Positions 24,801 through 33,107 are shown, numbered from the stretch's first letter. The stretch is DNA of 64,000 nucleotides from Clostridia bacterium (GCA_017541105.1 JAFXZS010000017.1:33630-97629), one strand, 5' to 3'. Translations and numbers: made by a program. The notes: generated by a model from the sequence alone, not told the origin.

Positions 24801-24990
24801 ATCCCCCTATTCGTGCACACTCAGGACCAGATACGCGAGCCATATTTCGTCGAAAACAGGGGAATACGTTTACAGCCCCTGCAGGTACGCCTTCCATATC
24901 TATGATTCCATGGGGCAGAAATGCGTACAATCCTATACATGTACACCCTCTTCGAAAGGCGTGCCGGCAAAAGTCACATTCGGGCATTAA
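21829..24990 (+). CDS. Large secreted protein: CxxC repeats then Ig-like repeats
   Basis: 1053 residues behind GGAGGAAGGG. Signal peptide to about residue 28. Residues about 35-350 contain eight units of roughly 40 residues with the pattern TCTxAGLTxGxxCSVCG...IPAxGH, so each unit has three Cys and one His, as in other secreted clostridial repeat proteins. Residues 380-1050 contain about seven Ig-like modules of 85-95 residues (core GGxxPYxYxW ... SGxYxCxVTD), many with a Cys pair. No LPXTG or C-terminal helix. The Ig units suggest a surface or extracellular scaffold; binding partner unknown. The CxxC units could bind zinc or form disulfides. Confidence 0.85.
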   Translation: MRRRITGALLTFILLTVLLLLQLPAAGAEKIPASRCSHSNKSLMRSQDPTCTEAGYMYYVCQDCGSDFTETIPAKGHSPVTVPGRAATCTSAGLTEGSQCSVCGAVLARQTEIPATGHHPKSIAGRAATCTSGGRTEGSQCSVCGEVLVQQTDIPALGHAWDGGKLTLVPECTKEGIMTYTCTRCHEKRMESVPPNGHSGEAIPEKKATCTEAGSKGGMRCRICGAIIEKPKTVPAKGHKEKKTKGKSATCTEAGLTNGSVCSVCGTVIKKQETIPAKGHTPTVVQGRAATCTAAGLTEGSKCSVCSTVLKKQEQIPALGHIWDEGTVTKEAGYLEPGETLYTCQRDRNHTKTEEIPAKVPDDQRSISLFMGSVRGNPPADPDAFPGDKLTIEKQPEGGQIPEGGSLELTVEVSGGVKPYHYSWHKVYEIKGEKIYTSVGGDAPGCPVTESGDYYCFVTDSLEQFAISDTVSVSSQLRIIQEPKSVNLKTGGTMTCLAEGGVPPYSYQWCYYLGNDSTSELPGAPDSNTLDPVQLNVPEGTSLVCKVTDEAKNETWSDPATVYSAEPLSVDCTPMLYLRKGELAEFGAWPHGGLEPYTVTWRRGITPCETEKRPDGGYYTTEISYGGYASFTCEVTDEAGETVSCATGYDYKQLTITQQPQGGKLPHGGGEHILTIAVEGGQEPYTFLLNNPSGDNQVSNGTGGTCSFTVTEPEWYDIYVEDAEGNYAYSDFAIVTGYDTVQITDYTSDAYIMKPKGGATLSVTVEGGKAPYSYDWKLEQHGPYDPGLFSACNLKNSPSITVYEPGSVYSCTVTDAYGDTAYAWGMRVYYAGGIWILEQPQDVELSVQANGQYSFSMDCKAISVSDGLNYQWFVCSKEAKKSYPVTIERGPYGGQHYERTGVAKQVGGKYYCKITDPLSGEQVSTRSASVRIPMSLVSIEQNDLDENRATFAITVAGGVPPYTVYAMGADGRSVALEENDPFSTTAIVESVSPYSCTLRTRYASHISSKTGEYVYSPCRYAFHIYDSMGQKCVQSYTCTPSSKGVPAKVTFGH
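22078..22286 (+). repeat. Near-identical direct repeat inside the CxxC-repeat gene
   Basis: A segment of about 65 bases beginning GGGCGCGCGGCAACATGCAC at 22078 recurs 120 bases later (22198) with only a few changes. Diverged copies follow near 22689. The period of 120 bases is 40 codons, the length of one protein unit. Confidence 0.8.
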
Positions 24991-25045
24991 AACAGGAAGC
25001 AGTTCATCACGCGGACTGATCTGAATTCTGAAAGGAGGATCCAAT

Positions 25046-25738
25046 ATGAAAAAGGCGATTGCGATTCTTGCGGTGATCGGACTTCTCCTGGTTCCCGCCG
25101 CGCTGGCAGAAGAAAACGCTGATCTTTCATCCCTTACCGGTGACTGGTATGCAGACCTGAGCGGGATGTCCATTCAAATGACACTGGAGGAGAACGGCTC
25201 ATACGAGTTGCTGTTTCCCGGAGAGGAAGCTGTCGGAGGAACCTGGGAGGAACAGGATGGTTACCTGTGCCTGGACGGGGAGCTGCCGCCGGAAGTCACC
25301 GTGCTCGGCGATACCCTGCAATGGACGGACACCATGGTGTTCTTCACCCGCGAACCGGTGGAAACATATACTCCCGCGGAGGTGGCGGCAGAAGGATCGG
25401 AAGGTTTATATACCGGTTACTGGCAGTGCGCCTATGTGGACCGGAACGGCACAGCTGTTCCGGCGCTGGCCGCGCAGGACCGTACGGACCTGTATGTGGA
25501 AGGCACAAGCGCGATCCTGGGAGGTCCGTCGTTCGGAGACACACTGGTGCGGATGGCATATGAGGACGGCGCAATGGTCTGCGAGGCAGACGGTGCTTCC
25601 GTCCGGATGGAGATCCAGGAGGACTGCATGCTGCGGCTGACGGTGAGCGGGGAAGGGAAGACGCAGACGTGGTACATGACACCCGCGTATTCTCCGCTGT
25701 TCGAGGAAGACGTGGATACGGAAACAGACAGCAATTAA
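25046..25738 (+). CDS. Secreted protein of unknown function
   Basis: 230 residues, SD AGGAGG 8 bases upstream. Signal peptide to about residue 20 (cleavage near ALA-EE). Two related strand-rich modules follow: about 25-110 (LTGDWYADLSGMSIQMTLEENGSYEL) and about 120-215 (GYWQCAYVD ... LRLTVSGEG), the pattern of small lipocalin-like domains seen in many secreted proteins of this group. No anchor. It follows the CxxC-repeat gene by 55 bases and precedes a terminator, so both may share a transcript. Confidence 0.75.
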   Translation: MKKAIAILAVIGLLLVPAALAEENADLSSLTGDWYADLSGMSIQMTLEENGSYELLFPGEEAVGGTWEEQDGYLCLDGELPPEVTVLGDTLQWTDTMVFFTREPVETYTPAEVAAEGSEGLYTGYWQCAYVDRNGTAVPALAAQDRTDLYVEGTSAILGGPSFGDTLVRMAYEDGAMVCEADGASVRMEIQEDCMLRLTVSGEGKTQTWYMTPAYSPLFEEDVDTETDSN

Positions 25739-25752
25739 AGCGGAGGCAAAAG

Positions 25753-25789
25753 AAAAGCCAGGCGGACCGGTTCAGGCCGCCTGGCTTTT
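25753..25789. terminator. Bidirectional terminator
   Basis: A 13-base perfect stem (AAAAGCCAGGCGG paired with CCGCCTGGCTTTT) lies between two convergent genes, with A run on one side and T run on the other, so it can serve both strands. Confidence 0.9.
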
Positions 25790-25805
25790 CTTTGATCCGG
25801 GGTCA

Positions 25806-27080
25806 TTACTGCGCCGGATAATAGGCGCCGTAGATGAATTCATGAAGGGCCTGGGTGGTTGCCTTCTTGTCCAGCAGGACCGTGACGGAAGAACCGTTGA
25901 CCGTATCATATTTATAGGTATTGTCCTCCGGGATCCGGAACTCGGAGATCAGGGAGCCGGCTTCGTCCAGATTGCTCATTACTTCACTGTTCAGCACCAG
26001 AGGGATCAGCGAGGTGATCATGCTCTGCAGGTTCATGTTGGTCTTTAAGTACTGAAGGCATGCGAAGAGAAGGTCGAACGCATCCAGCGTCCCACTCTTC
26101 AGCGCGGCCGCGGTGGGCTTCAACAGGCAGTCCAGCAGGTGCCGGGTACGGGCGGTACGGACAAAGTCATTGTCAATTTCACGCAGTCGGGCATAGATCA
26201 GCGCCTGCAGGCCGTCCAGATGCTGCACTCCGTCCTTCACTTCGAGAGGATCCCGTACGCCGTTTTTATCGTCATAGGTCGCGGCGATCGCTTTTCCGTG
26301 GGAGGCGGTCATTTTTTTGCCGTCGGCATCCCGCATGACCTCACCGTTTTTGTATTTGTAAATGGTTTTCATGGACAGATAGGTATTGATCGCCTTGGCT
26401 TCCTTCTTTGTCAGGTCGATATCGGCGCCGCCGAGGTATTCGATGATGGAAACCACCCCGTAGAAGTTGATGGCCACATAGTGCTGAATATTCATCTGGA
26501 AGTTATGGTTGACAGTGCGGATCGCAACTTCCGGCGTGTCCGTCCAGGACACATACTTGCCGTTGCTGTCGTAATTGCCGTGGCCGTAGCTGTTGGCAAT
26601 AATGGTCTTGTTCTTCCGCCCGGGGATCTCCACGTAGGTGTTCCTGGCAATGGAGGTCAGCTTGATGGAACCGTCATGCTGGTTGATGGACAGGATCATC
26701 TGCACATCCCCGCGCTTGGAATAATCTTCCTGTGCCGAAAGAAGCTTTTTTTCCTTGGTGCCGCGGACATCCAGACCAATCAGGAGGATGTTGACCCAAT
26801 CGTCCGGCAGGTTGGGATTCAGCTCCAGGGAGTCAGGATCCACGGAGTCGTCCACTTCAAACTGCTCCGCCAGCTCCTCCAGCTTTTCCTGCTCATCTTC
26901 GGTAAAGGAAAACTCATCCTCATCGGCTTCCACCAGCATGATGATATTTCCGTCCGCGTCGATCTCATAATCGTCGTCGGAAAGATCCTCAATGCTCAGA
27001 TCGACCTCGCCCTCCAGGGCAAACGCGGCGGCGGGAAGCAAAAGGGAAAGCGTGAGCAGCAGGGCAAGAAAACGTTTCAT
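25806..27080 (-). CDS. LytR-CpsA-Psr (LCP) family protein
   Basis: 424 residues behind GGAGGAGG. A signal sequence (1-22) is followed by an acidic region (25-80, rich in D/E) and then the LCP domain at about 90-330: NILLIGLDVRG, SIARNTYVEIPG with its conserved Arg, and the closing segment QALIYARLREIDNDFVRTARTR (core YARLREIDNDF). LCP enzymes attach teichoic acids, capsule or other glycopolymers to peptidoglycan from undecaprenyl-pyrophosphate donors outside the membrane. The acidic insert is unusual. It is the last gene of a minus-strand unit starting with the AbrB-type regulator. Confidence 0.9.
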   Translation of the reverse strand: MKRFLALLLTLSLLLPAAAFALEGEVDLSIEDLSDDDYEIDADGNIIMLVEADEDEFSFTEDEQEKLEELAEQFEVDDSVDPDSLELNPNLPDDWVNILLIGLDVRGTKEKKLLSAQEDYSKRGDVQMILSINQHDGSIKLTSIARNTYVEIPGRKNKTIIANSYGHGNYDSNGKYVSWTDTPEVAIRTVNHNFQMNIQHYVAINFYGVVSIIEYLGGADIDLTKKEAKAINTYLSMKTIYKYKNGEVMRDADGKKMTASHGKAIAATYDDKNGVRDPLEVKDGVQHLDGLQALIYARLREIDNDFVRTARTRHLLDCLLKPTAAALKSGTLDAFDLLFACLQYLKTNMNLQSMITSLIPLVLNSEVMSNLDEAGSLISEFRIPEDNTYKYDTVNGSSVTVLLDKKATTQALHEFIYGAYYPAQ

Positions 27081-27100
27081 GGGACAGATCCTCCTCCAGA

Positions 27101-27691
27101 TTATTCATTCGACGGATGATTCAATTCATCCAGGGTCATTTCAAAAGCAGGCAGAAAATCGCGCAGGAAGTCGCGCACTTCGGGCAGCGGAATGGCTTCA
27201 ATGCTCTTGCGGACGTTCTCCGCAGCATAATCGAACTCCCTGTTTCCGGCCCGTTTTTCCTCCAGGCATTTGATATAGGCGGAAATACGGTCCGCCGCTT
27301 TCACAACGTCCCGGCCGTACCCTTCCTCCTGTTTCAGGTAGGGGACAAAGGCCGGCCGCAGATCCTCCGGCAGGAGGGACAGGAGCCGGTCGGCCGATAC
27401 ATCCTCCAGGCGGCGGTAGGCGCTGCGGAGCTCTTCGTTATGGTATTTGACAGGCGTGGGCAGATCCCCGGTCATGACCTCAGTAGCGTCATGATATACC
27501 GCCAGGGAAAGCACGTGCTCCGGATTTGTATCGCGGTGATACCGGTCCCGCCCGATTACCGCGATGGCATGGGCGATCATGGCTACCTGGAGGGAATGCT
27601 CGGCATCGTTCTCCGGCTGGGTGTTCCGCATCAGGCTCCAGCGGCTGATCAGCTTCAGCCGCGCCAGGCAGGCAAAAAAAGCGTAGGACAT
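27101..27691 (-). CDS. HD-domain nucleotidase, YfbR-like
   Basis: ATG 27691 follows AAAGGAG. The 196-residue protein matches the 5'-deoxynucleotidase YfbR pattern: RWSLMRNTQPENDAEHS (core AEHSLQVA), AVYHDATEVMTGDLPTPVK with the HD pair (core YHDATEV), and a later KAADRISAY Asp. It is expected to remove the 5' phosphate from deoxynucleoside monophosphates in the cytoplasm using a divalent metal. It lies 20 bases before the LCP gene and downstream of the AbrB-type gene. Confidence 0.9.
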   Translation of the reverse strand: MSYAFFACLARLKLISRWSLMRNTQPENDAEHSLQVAMIAHAIAVIGRDRYHRDTNPEHVLSLAVYHDATEVMTGDLPTPVKYHNEELRSAYRRLEDVSADRLLSLLPEDLRPAFVPYLKQEEGYGRDVVKAADRISAYIKCLEEKRAGNREFDYAAENVRKSIEAIPLPEVRDFLRDFLPAFEMTLDELNHPSNE

Positions 27692-27744
27692 AGCGTCTCC
27701 TTTCTTTCGGTTCATTATACCCGGGAGGCCGGTAAGATTCAAGG

Positions 27745-27781
27745 AGAAAGAAAACAAAAAAGAAACCGGGCGGAAGCCCGG
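27745..27781 (-). terminator. Terminator after the AbrB-type gene
   Basis: On the minus strand a CCGGGC/GCCCGG stem with loop TTC is followed by TTTCTTTTTTG. It lies between the AbrB-type gene and the YfbR-like gene, so read-through or a separate promoter feeds the latter. Confidence 0.75.
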
Positions 27782-27801
27782 AAACAGGAACATGAACGGA
27801 A

Positions 27802-28044
27802 TTACAGATTTTTCAGCTCTTTCATGCAGGAGGAACAGATCACTTTGTCCCTGAAATGGGTGAGCCCGCGCGTACCTCCGCAGAACAGGCAGCTGGTCTC
27901 ATACTTGCGGAGGATGACGGAATTCCCTTCCACGAGAATCTCTACCATGTCCTTCGATCCGATGCCCAGCGTGCGGCGAAGCTCAATGGGCAGCACAATG
28001 CGCCCCAGTGCGTCCAGCTGACGGATAACCCCCGTGGTTTTCAT
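27802..28044 (-). CDS. AbrB/SpoVT-type transition regulator with C-terminal Cys knuckle
   Basis: 80 residues, SD AAGGAGG. Residues 1-50 form the swapped-hairpin AbrB DNA-binding domain (GVIRQLDALGRIVLPIELRRTLG, core DALGRIVLPIE). The last 30 residues contain CLFCGG and CSSCM, a four-Cys zinc knuckle, in place of the usual AbrB C-terminal dimer region. It is a DNA-binding regulator of growth-phase genes; targets unknown. It has its own promoter and terminator. Confidence 0.9.
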   Translation of the reverse strand: MKTTGVIRQLDALGRIVLPIELRRTLGIGSKDMVEILVEGNSVILRKYETSCLFCGGTRGLTHFRDKVICSSCMKELKNL

Positions 28045-28086
28045 GGAAAAAACCTCCTTCCATGGAACGACAACACTTACAAAAGC

Positions 28087-28115
28087 AGTATATCTTCATG
28101 CCTTTCCGGTGTCAA
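28087..28115 (-). promoter_or_regulatory. SigA promoter of the AbrB-type gene
   Basis: TTGACA (28115-28110) and TATACT (28092-28087), spacer 17, about 40 bases before the start codon. Confidence 0.8.
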
Positions 28116-28244
28116 GAAAAAAAGATTCAGCAATTGTAAAAACCTATTGTAATACCCTTCCTGCCGCGCAGGCTTCCAAAACACCTCAAAAACTGGGCGC
28201 CCGGAGGAAAAAAGCTGAAGAAGGATCCGGAGGAAACCAGATGA

Positions 28245-28273
28245 TTGAACGGGAAAAGCGAATTGTGTATAAT
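28245..28273 (+). promoter_or_regulatory. SigA promoter of cmk-plsC
   Basis: TTGAAC (28245-28250) and TATAAT (28268-28273), spacer 17, about 32 bases before the start of cmk. Confidence 0.75.
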
Positions 28274-28305
28274 ATCAGGCAGGAACCGAAGAGGAGGGAA
28301 CTCGC

Positions 28306-28977
28306 ATGAGACTGAATATTGCCATCGACGGACCGGTCGGAGCCGGAAAATCCACGATTTCGGACGCGGTTGCCGCGAGGCTTGGCATTCTGCATCTGGA
28401 TACCGGCGCTATGTATCGCGCGCTGGGGCTGACAGCGCTGCGGAAGGGAATGGATCCGCAGGATGAGGAGCGCATCATTGCCCTCTGCCGGGAACTGGAT
28501 GTCTCGGTCCGCCATGAGGCGGACGGGCAGCATACCCTGGTCCGCGGGGAGGATGTGACCGGGCTGATCCGGACACCGGAGGTCAGCATGGCGGCTTCCA
28601 CGGTAAGCCGGTACGCGGAGGTCCGGAAGGAAATGGTCCGGATCCAGCAGCAGCTGGCCGCGGAGACGGATATGCTGGTGGACGGGAGGGATATCTGTAC
28701 CACGGTCCTGCCCAATGCCACCGCGAAGATTTACCTGACCGCGGACGCGGAGGAACGGGCCCGGCGCAGATTCCTTCAGATGAAGGAAAAGGGGGAGGAA
28801 GTTCCCTTCGAACAGGTCCTGGAAGAGCTGAAAAAGCGGGATCAGCAGGATATGAACCGCGCTGTGGAACCCCTGCGCCAGGCACCGGACGCGGTGCTGG
28901 TGGATACCACGCATCTTTCGTTCGAGGAGACGGTGGACGCGATTCTCCGGATCGTGGAGGAAAAACGCCATGGGTAA
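28306..28977 (+). CDS. cmk: Cytidylate kinase
   Basis: 223 residues, SD GAGGAGG. P-loop GPVGAGKST at residues 8-16, then LDTGAMYRALG and the DGRDICTTVLPNA segment (core DGRDICT) that define bacterial CMP kinase. It phosphorylates CMP and dCMP with ATP. It overlaps plsC by 8 bases; the gene order cmk-plsC-ispH-rpsA is the classical Firmicutes/clostridial arrangement. Confidence 0.96.
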   Translation: MRLNIAIDGPVGAGKSTISDAVAARLGILHLDTGAMYRALGLTALRKGMDPQDEERIIALCRELDVSVRHEADGQHTLVRGEDVTGLIRTPEVSMAASTVSRYAEVRKEMVRIQQQLAAETDMLVDGRDICTTVLPNATAKIYLTADAEERARRRFLQMKEKGEEVPFEQVLEELKKRDQQDMNRAVEPLRQAPDAVLVDTTHLSFEETVDAILRIVEEKRHG

Positions 28978-29632
28978 AAAAAGCATTGAGCCGGTAACCG
29001 AGAAAAACGGAATCTTTTATGAGTTTCTCCGGGTGCTGGCACTGATAGTTTTCCATACGGTCATGCCGGTCCGCTGCCATCACCGGGAACGGCTGGATGC
29101 CGAGGCGCCCTATGTGCTGATTGCCAATCATCTGCACGCGCTGGATCCGATAGTCATGGCGATGTTTATTCCGAAGCGGCAGATTGTGTTCCTGGCGAAG
29201 AAGGAACTGGGAAAGAACAAGCTGATCGGGAACCTGCTGGTTCGCGCCCACTGCATTCTGATCGACCGGCACAACACGGATATGACCGCGATGCGCAACT
29301 GCATGAAGGCGGTCAAACTGAAGAAGATCCTGCTGATTTTCCCTGAGGGCACACGGCATCACGAAGGGCAGATGGAGCAGATCGAGAGCGGCGCGTCCCT
29401 GATCGCCATGCGGACAAAGGCGCCCATCGTCCCGATCTATATCGACCGGAAGCTCAGCTTTTTCCGGCGGACAAACCTGTATGTGGGAGAACCGATTCCC
29501 TATGAGGATCTTTTGGCGCAGGGCATCAACAAGGAGTCCTGCGAAGAGATGAATGAACGCTTCCGGGAGACATTCCGGCGAATGATCCGGGAGACCGAAA
29601 CAGGAATTCAGGCGGGAAAAACGAAAAAATAA
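28970..29632 (+). CDS. plsC: 1-acyl-sn-glycerol-3-phosphate acyltransferase
   Basis: 220 residues. The acyltransferase motif I is NHLHALDP (about residues 52-59; His and Asp of HX4D are intact) and motif III is FPEGTRH at about 124. One N-terminal hydrophobic segment (about 17-33) ties it to the membrane. It adds the second acyl chain to lysophosphatidic acid in phospholipid synthesis. It overlaps cmk and is followed 87 bases on by the ispH-rpsA fusion. Confidence 0.92.
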   Translation: MGKKSIEPVTEKNGIFYEFLRVLALIVFHTVMPVRCHHRERLDAEAPYVLIANHLHALDPIVMAMFIPKRQIVFLAKKELGKNKLIGNLLVRAHCILIDRHNTDMTAMRNCMKAVKLKKILLIFPEGTRHHEGQMEQIESGASLIAMRTKAPIVPIYIDRKLSFFRRTNLYVGEPIPYEDLLAQGINKESCEEMNERFRETFRRMIRETETGIQAGKTKK

Positions 29633-29719
29633 AAAAATTTTTTATTCTTTGCAGGAAATCCGGGCAGGGAAGCGAAAATACTTATAGATGTAGCGTATTT
29701 AGCGGAAAGGATACCGTTT

Positions 29720-31771
29720 ATGCCTGTTGAGGTTGCGGCACATGCCGGCTTCTGTATGGGTGTCCGGCGTGCTGTCGAAATGGCGGAAAGCGCGTCAAGG
29801 GACGGGATTCCTTCCTGTACGCTGGGGGATCTGATTCATAACCCTGCCGTGGTGGCACGCCTGCAGGCGGAAGGGCTTGCGGCGATCCGAACCCCGGAGG
29901 AGGCCGCGGGAAAGCGGGTGCTGATCCGCAGCCATGGAGTATCCCGCCGGGTGATGGAAGCGCTGAGCGCGGCCGGCAGCGAAGTGATGGATCTTACCTG
30001 TCCCTTTGTCAGCCGGATGCACCGGATCGTGGAGGAAACCTCGAAAGGCGGGGTTCCCGTCATCCTGGTCGGGGAGAAGGAACACCCCGAGGTACAGGGC
30101 GCGGCCGGATGGGCCTGCGGTGAAGTCTGGTTTGTGGGTTCCCCGGAGGACGCGGAGCATCTGCCTGAAATGGAGCATGCCGCGGCAGTTTCCCAGACCA
30201 CGTACCCGCCCGAGCGGTGGGAGGCGGTGCTCGAGGTGCTGCGGCGCAAGGTCCGGAAGCTGGACGATTACCGCACCATCTGCAACGCTACGGAGATCCG
30301 CCAGAAGGAAGCCGCGGAAATGGCCGGGCGCGTGGATGCCATGATCGTGGTGGGCGGACGGAACAGCGCGAATACGCGCAAACTATTCGACGTCTGCAGG
30401 AGCAGATGCGAAAGGACTATTTTGGTGGAGAGTGCGGCGGAAATTCCGCCCGCCTTTGCAAATACGGATTCCGAGAAGATTGGAATCACCGCCGGTGCAT
30501 CTACGCCGACGGATTCACTTAAGGAGGTTGTCACACGCATGAGCGACATGGAAAACAAGGACCTGACCCCTGCCGCGGAGGAGGAAAACCACAATGACTT
30601 CATGGCTGAAGTCGAATCTACCCTGGTGAGGATCCGGCCCGGACAGACGTTGACCGGAAAAGTGGTGCAGATCACCGAGGACGAAGTGTGCGTCAGCATC
30701 GGTTACAAAGCCGACGGCCTGATCAAGCGCGCGGATCTGGTTGATCAGGATGTCAAACTGGACGATGAGATTGAGGTCGAAGTCGTCAAAGTCAACGACG
30801 GAGAAGGCAATGTGCTGCTGAGCCAGCGCAACATCGTCAACCGCAAGGCGTGGGACGCTCTGATGGAGAAGTACGACGCGGGCGAGTACGTGGAAGCGGT
30901 CGGCAAGGAAGCCGTCAAGGGCGGCCTCATCGCCGATATCGGCGGCGTGCGGGCATTTGTGCCGGCCAGCCAGCTGAGCCAGCGCTACGTCGAAAAGATT
31001 GCCGATTTTGTCGGCAAGGATATGAAGCTGAAGATCATCGAGGTTGACAAGCAGAAGAAGCGCGTCGTCGCCAGCCGCAAGGTAGTCGTGGCGGAAGAGT
31101 CTGCCGCGAAGAAGAAGGAAGCCTGGGAGAAGCTGGAAGAGGGCATCGTGATTCACGGAATCGTCCGTCGGCTGACCGATTTCGGCGCCTTTGTGGATGT
31201 GGGCGGCGTGGACGGCTTGATTCACATTACCGACCTGAGCTGGGGCCGGATCAAGCATCCCAGCGAAGTGGTCAAGCCCAACCAGGAAGTGGACGTCAAG
31301 GTGCTGTCCCTGGACCGCGAGAAGGAGCGCATCCAGCTGGGCTATAAGCAGCTGCAGCCCCATCCGTGGGAGAATGCCGTCGAGAAGTATCCCGAAGGCG
31401 AAATCGTGGACGGCAAAGTGGTCCGGATCACCGACTTCGGCGCTTTTGTGGAGCTGGAGCCTGGTCTGGACGGACTGGTTCATATCAGCCAGTGCGCGAC
31501 GACCCGCGTTGCCAAGGTGGAAGATGCCGTGAAGGTCGGCGAGGAAGTCAAGGTGAAGGTGCTGGGCGTGGATCCCGAGAAGAAGCGCATCAGCCTGAGC
31601 ATCCGCCAGGTGCTGGAACCCGAAACGCCTGCCGCTTCCGCGGAAGAAGCCGTACCGGTCTCCGAAGCGGAGTATGAAGTGGTCGCTTCCGACGATCAGG
31701 TAGCCGAGAAGTTCGCTGAAACCGTCGAAGCCGTGGTGGAAGCCTCCGCGGAAGAAAAAGCGGAAGAGTAA
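29720..31771 (+). CDS. ispH: IspH-ribosomal protein S1 fusion
   Basis: 683 residues. Residues 1-272 are HMB-PP reductase (IspH), last step of the MEP isoprenoid pathway: the three [4Fe-4S] cysteines are Cys12 (GFCMGVRRA), Cys94 (DLTCPFV) and Cys188 (TICNATE), with the His in SHGVS and in EHPEVQG. Residues about 295-640 hold four S1 RNA-binding domains (the third and fourth with [16 protein letters not shown]), giving an S1-like protein; the end is acidic and Glu/Ala-rich. This fusion is known from Clostridia. An internal SD and ATG (codon 274) lie exactly at the junction, so a free S1 could also be made. SD for the full product: GGAAAGGA. Confidence 0.95.
   Translation: MPVEVAAHAGFCMGVRRAVEMAESASRDGIPSCTLGDLIHNPAVVARLQAEGLAAIRTPEEAAGKRVLIRSHGVSRRVMEALSAAGSEVMDLTCPFVSRMHRIVEETSKGGVPVILVGEKEHPEVQGAAGWACGEVWFVGSPEDAEHLPEMEHAAAVSQTTYPPERWEAVLEVLRRKVRKLDDYRTICNATEIRQKEAAEMAGRVDAMIVVGGRNSANTRKLFDVCRSRCERTILVESAAEIPPAFANTDSEKIGITAGASTPTDSLKEVVTRMSDMENKDLTPAAEEENHNDFMAEVESTLVRIRPGQTLTGKVVQITEDEVCVSIGYKADGLIKRADLVDQDVKLDDEIEVEVVKVNDGEGNVLLSQRNIVNRKAWDALMEKYDAGEYVEAVGKEAVKGGLIADIGGVRAFVPASQLSQRYVEKIADFVGKDMKLKIIEVDKQKKRVVASRKVVVAEESAAKKKEAWEKLEEGIVIHGIVRRLTDFGAFVDVGGVDGLIHITDLSWGRIKHPSEVVKPNQEVDVKVLSLDREKERIQLGYKQLQPHPWENAVEKYPEGEIVDGKVVRITDFGAFVELEPGLDGLVHISQCATTRVAKVEDAVKVGEEVKVKVLGVDPEKKRISLSIRQVLEPETPAASAEEAVPVSEAEYEVVASDDQVAEKFAETVEAVVEASAEEKAEE
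30521..30541 (+). promoter_or_regulatory. Internal ribosome-binding site at the IspH/S1 junction
   Basis: AAGGAGGT (30521-30528), a near-perfect anti-SD match, lies 10 bases before the in-frame ATG at 30539 (Met274). The bases also encode the ordinary IspH ending KEVV, so the match may be partly dictated by protein sequence. Confidence 0.5.
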
Positions 31772-31792
31772 TCCCAAAAACATTGCAAACCT

Positions 31793-31823
31793 AAAGGCCC
31801 GCCGAATTCGGCGGGCCTTTTCC
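31793..31823. terminator. Strong terminator between convergent genes
   Basis: A perfect palindromic stem AAGGCCCGCCGAA/TTCGGCGGGCCTT followed by TTTTCC. It ends ispH-rpsA and, on the other strand, lies downstream of the CofE-like gene. Confidence 0.9.
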
Positions 31824-31859
31824 GTGGGGCGGAATATCCGGGAGAGCCGGATACCGGGC

Positions 31860-33062
31860 TCAATTGTTCGTGTAGTTATCGAAATATCCCTGCACCAGAA
31901 CCACGGGGGTTCCTTTGTCGCCGGAACCGCTGGTCAGGTCGCAGAGGGAGCCGATCAGGTCGGTCAGCTGGCGGGGCGTGGTCCCTTCGGAAACCATCTT
32001 GCCCTTCAGATCCCCATCCTTGGCGCGGATGCTGGATTCGATGGCCTGCTTCAGCTCCTCGCCGCTGAGGTGGGCATAATCGTTGTCCGCCAGGTACTTC
32101 AGTTTCAGCTCGTTCGGCGTGCCGACGAGGCCGGAGGTAAAGGCGGGGGAAACCACCGGATCCGCCAGTTCCCAGATCTTGCCCTTGGGATCCTTGAAGG
32201 CGCCGTCTCCGTAGACCATGACTTCCACATGGCTGCCGGTGGCCTTCAGGATCCGGGCCTGAATCTCCTCCACCAGGGGCATACACTCCCGGGGGAAGAG
32301 CTTGACCGTATCCTCGGTGCTCTTATTGGAGCCCAGGAGGCCGTATTTCTCGTTGTATCCGCTGCCGTTGACCGGTGCGTTCAGGATTTCATCCAGCCCC
32401 AGCACGACGCGGGCGCCGGCGGCCTTCAGGATCCGCTTTGTCCGGGCACGGGTATGGATGTCGCAGGTGATGACTGTATCGGTATAGTCCAGGATGGCGC
32501 GGGGCTGGTTGGCGAAGACGACCTCCGCTTCAGCGCCGGCCTGCTCAATGACTTCGGTATAATAGGCCACGTAATCCACACCGGTGAACTCGTGGCGGTT
32601 TTCCCCGAAAAGGTCCCTGTACTGTTTCAGCGTGAGCACATCGGAGTAAGGGTTGACCCCGGCTTCATCCACCTTGTCCAGGCTGACCAGCTCGTTGCCG
32701 ACTTCATCGGAGGGGTAGGAGAGCATCAGGACGATCTTTTTCGCGCCCATGGCGATCCCCCGCAGGCAGATGGCAAAGCGGTTCCGGCTCAGGATCGGGA
32801 AGATCACGCCCACCGTTCCGCCGCCGCACTTGGCCCGCACGTCCCCGGCGATATCCTTTACGGAAGCGTAGTTTCCCTGGGAACGCGCGACAATTGACTC
32901 GGTGACGGAAATGACATCCCGGTCACGCAGGGCAAAACCCTCTTCGGCCGCGGCGGCGAGGACACTGTCCGTCACGATGGCGGCCAGATCGTCTCCCTGC
33001 CGGATGATGGGGCAGCGGATGCCGCGGGATACGGTACCGACTCTTCTGGTGTTCTTCTCCAT
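31860..33062 (-). CDS. CofE-like (F420-0:gamma-glutamyl ligase family) protein
   Basis: 400 residues, SD AAAGGA. The N-terminal 90 residues fit the CofE/FbiB fold: GIRCPIIRQGDDLAAIV, DRDVISVTESIVARSQG (core VTESIVARSQG), and later DTVITCDIHTRARTKR and GYNEKYGLLGSNKSTED. True CofE adds glutamate to coenzyme F420, but there is no other F420 gene in view and Clostridia do not normally make F420. This Firmicutes branch is annotated only by family; a different amide or peptide ligase substrate is likely. Single-gene unit between a promoter at 33108-33136 and a strong terminator. Confidence 0.8.
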   Translation of the reverse strand: MEKNTRRVGTVSRGIRCPIIRQGDDLAAIVTDSVLAAAAEEGFALRDRDVISVTESIVARSQGNYASVKDIAGDVRAKCGGGTVGVIFPILSRNRFAICLRGIAMGAKKIVLMLSYPSDEVGNELVSLDKVDEAGVNPYSDVLTLKQYRDLFGENRHEFTGVDYVAYYTEVIEQAGAEAEVVFANQPRAILDYTDTVITCDIHTRARTKRILKAAGARVVLGLDEILNAPVNGSGYNEKYGLLGSNKSTEDTVKLFPRECMPLVEEIQARILKATGSHVEVMVYGDGAFKDPKGKIWELADPVVSPAFTSGLVGTPNELKLKYLADNDYAHLSGEELKQAIESSIRAKDGDLKGKMVSEGTTPRQLTDLIGSLCDLTSGSGDKGTPVVLVQGYFDNYTNN

Positions 33063-33107
33063 AGTTCAGATTCCTTTCCGGGTTCTGTTTCAGCAAACCC
33101 ACAGAGG

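Noticed and set aside
29633-29660. A/T-only palindrome after plsC as terminator
   Set aside because: The stem has no G or C pairs, so it is not a stable intrinsic terminator; plsC and ispH may well be read together.
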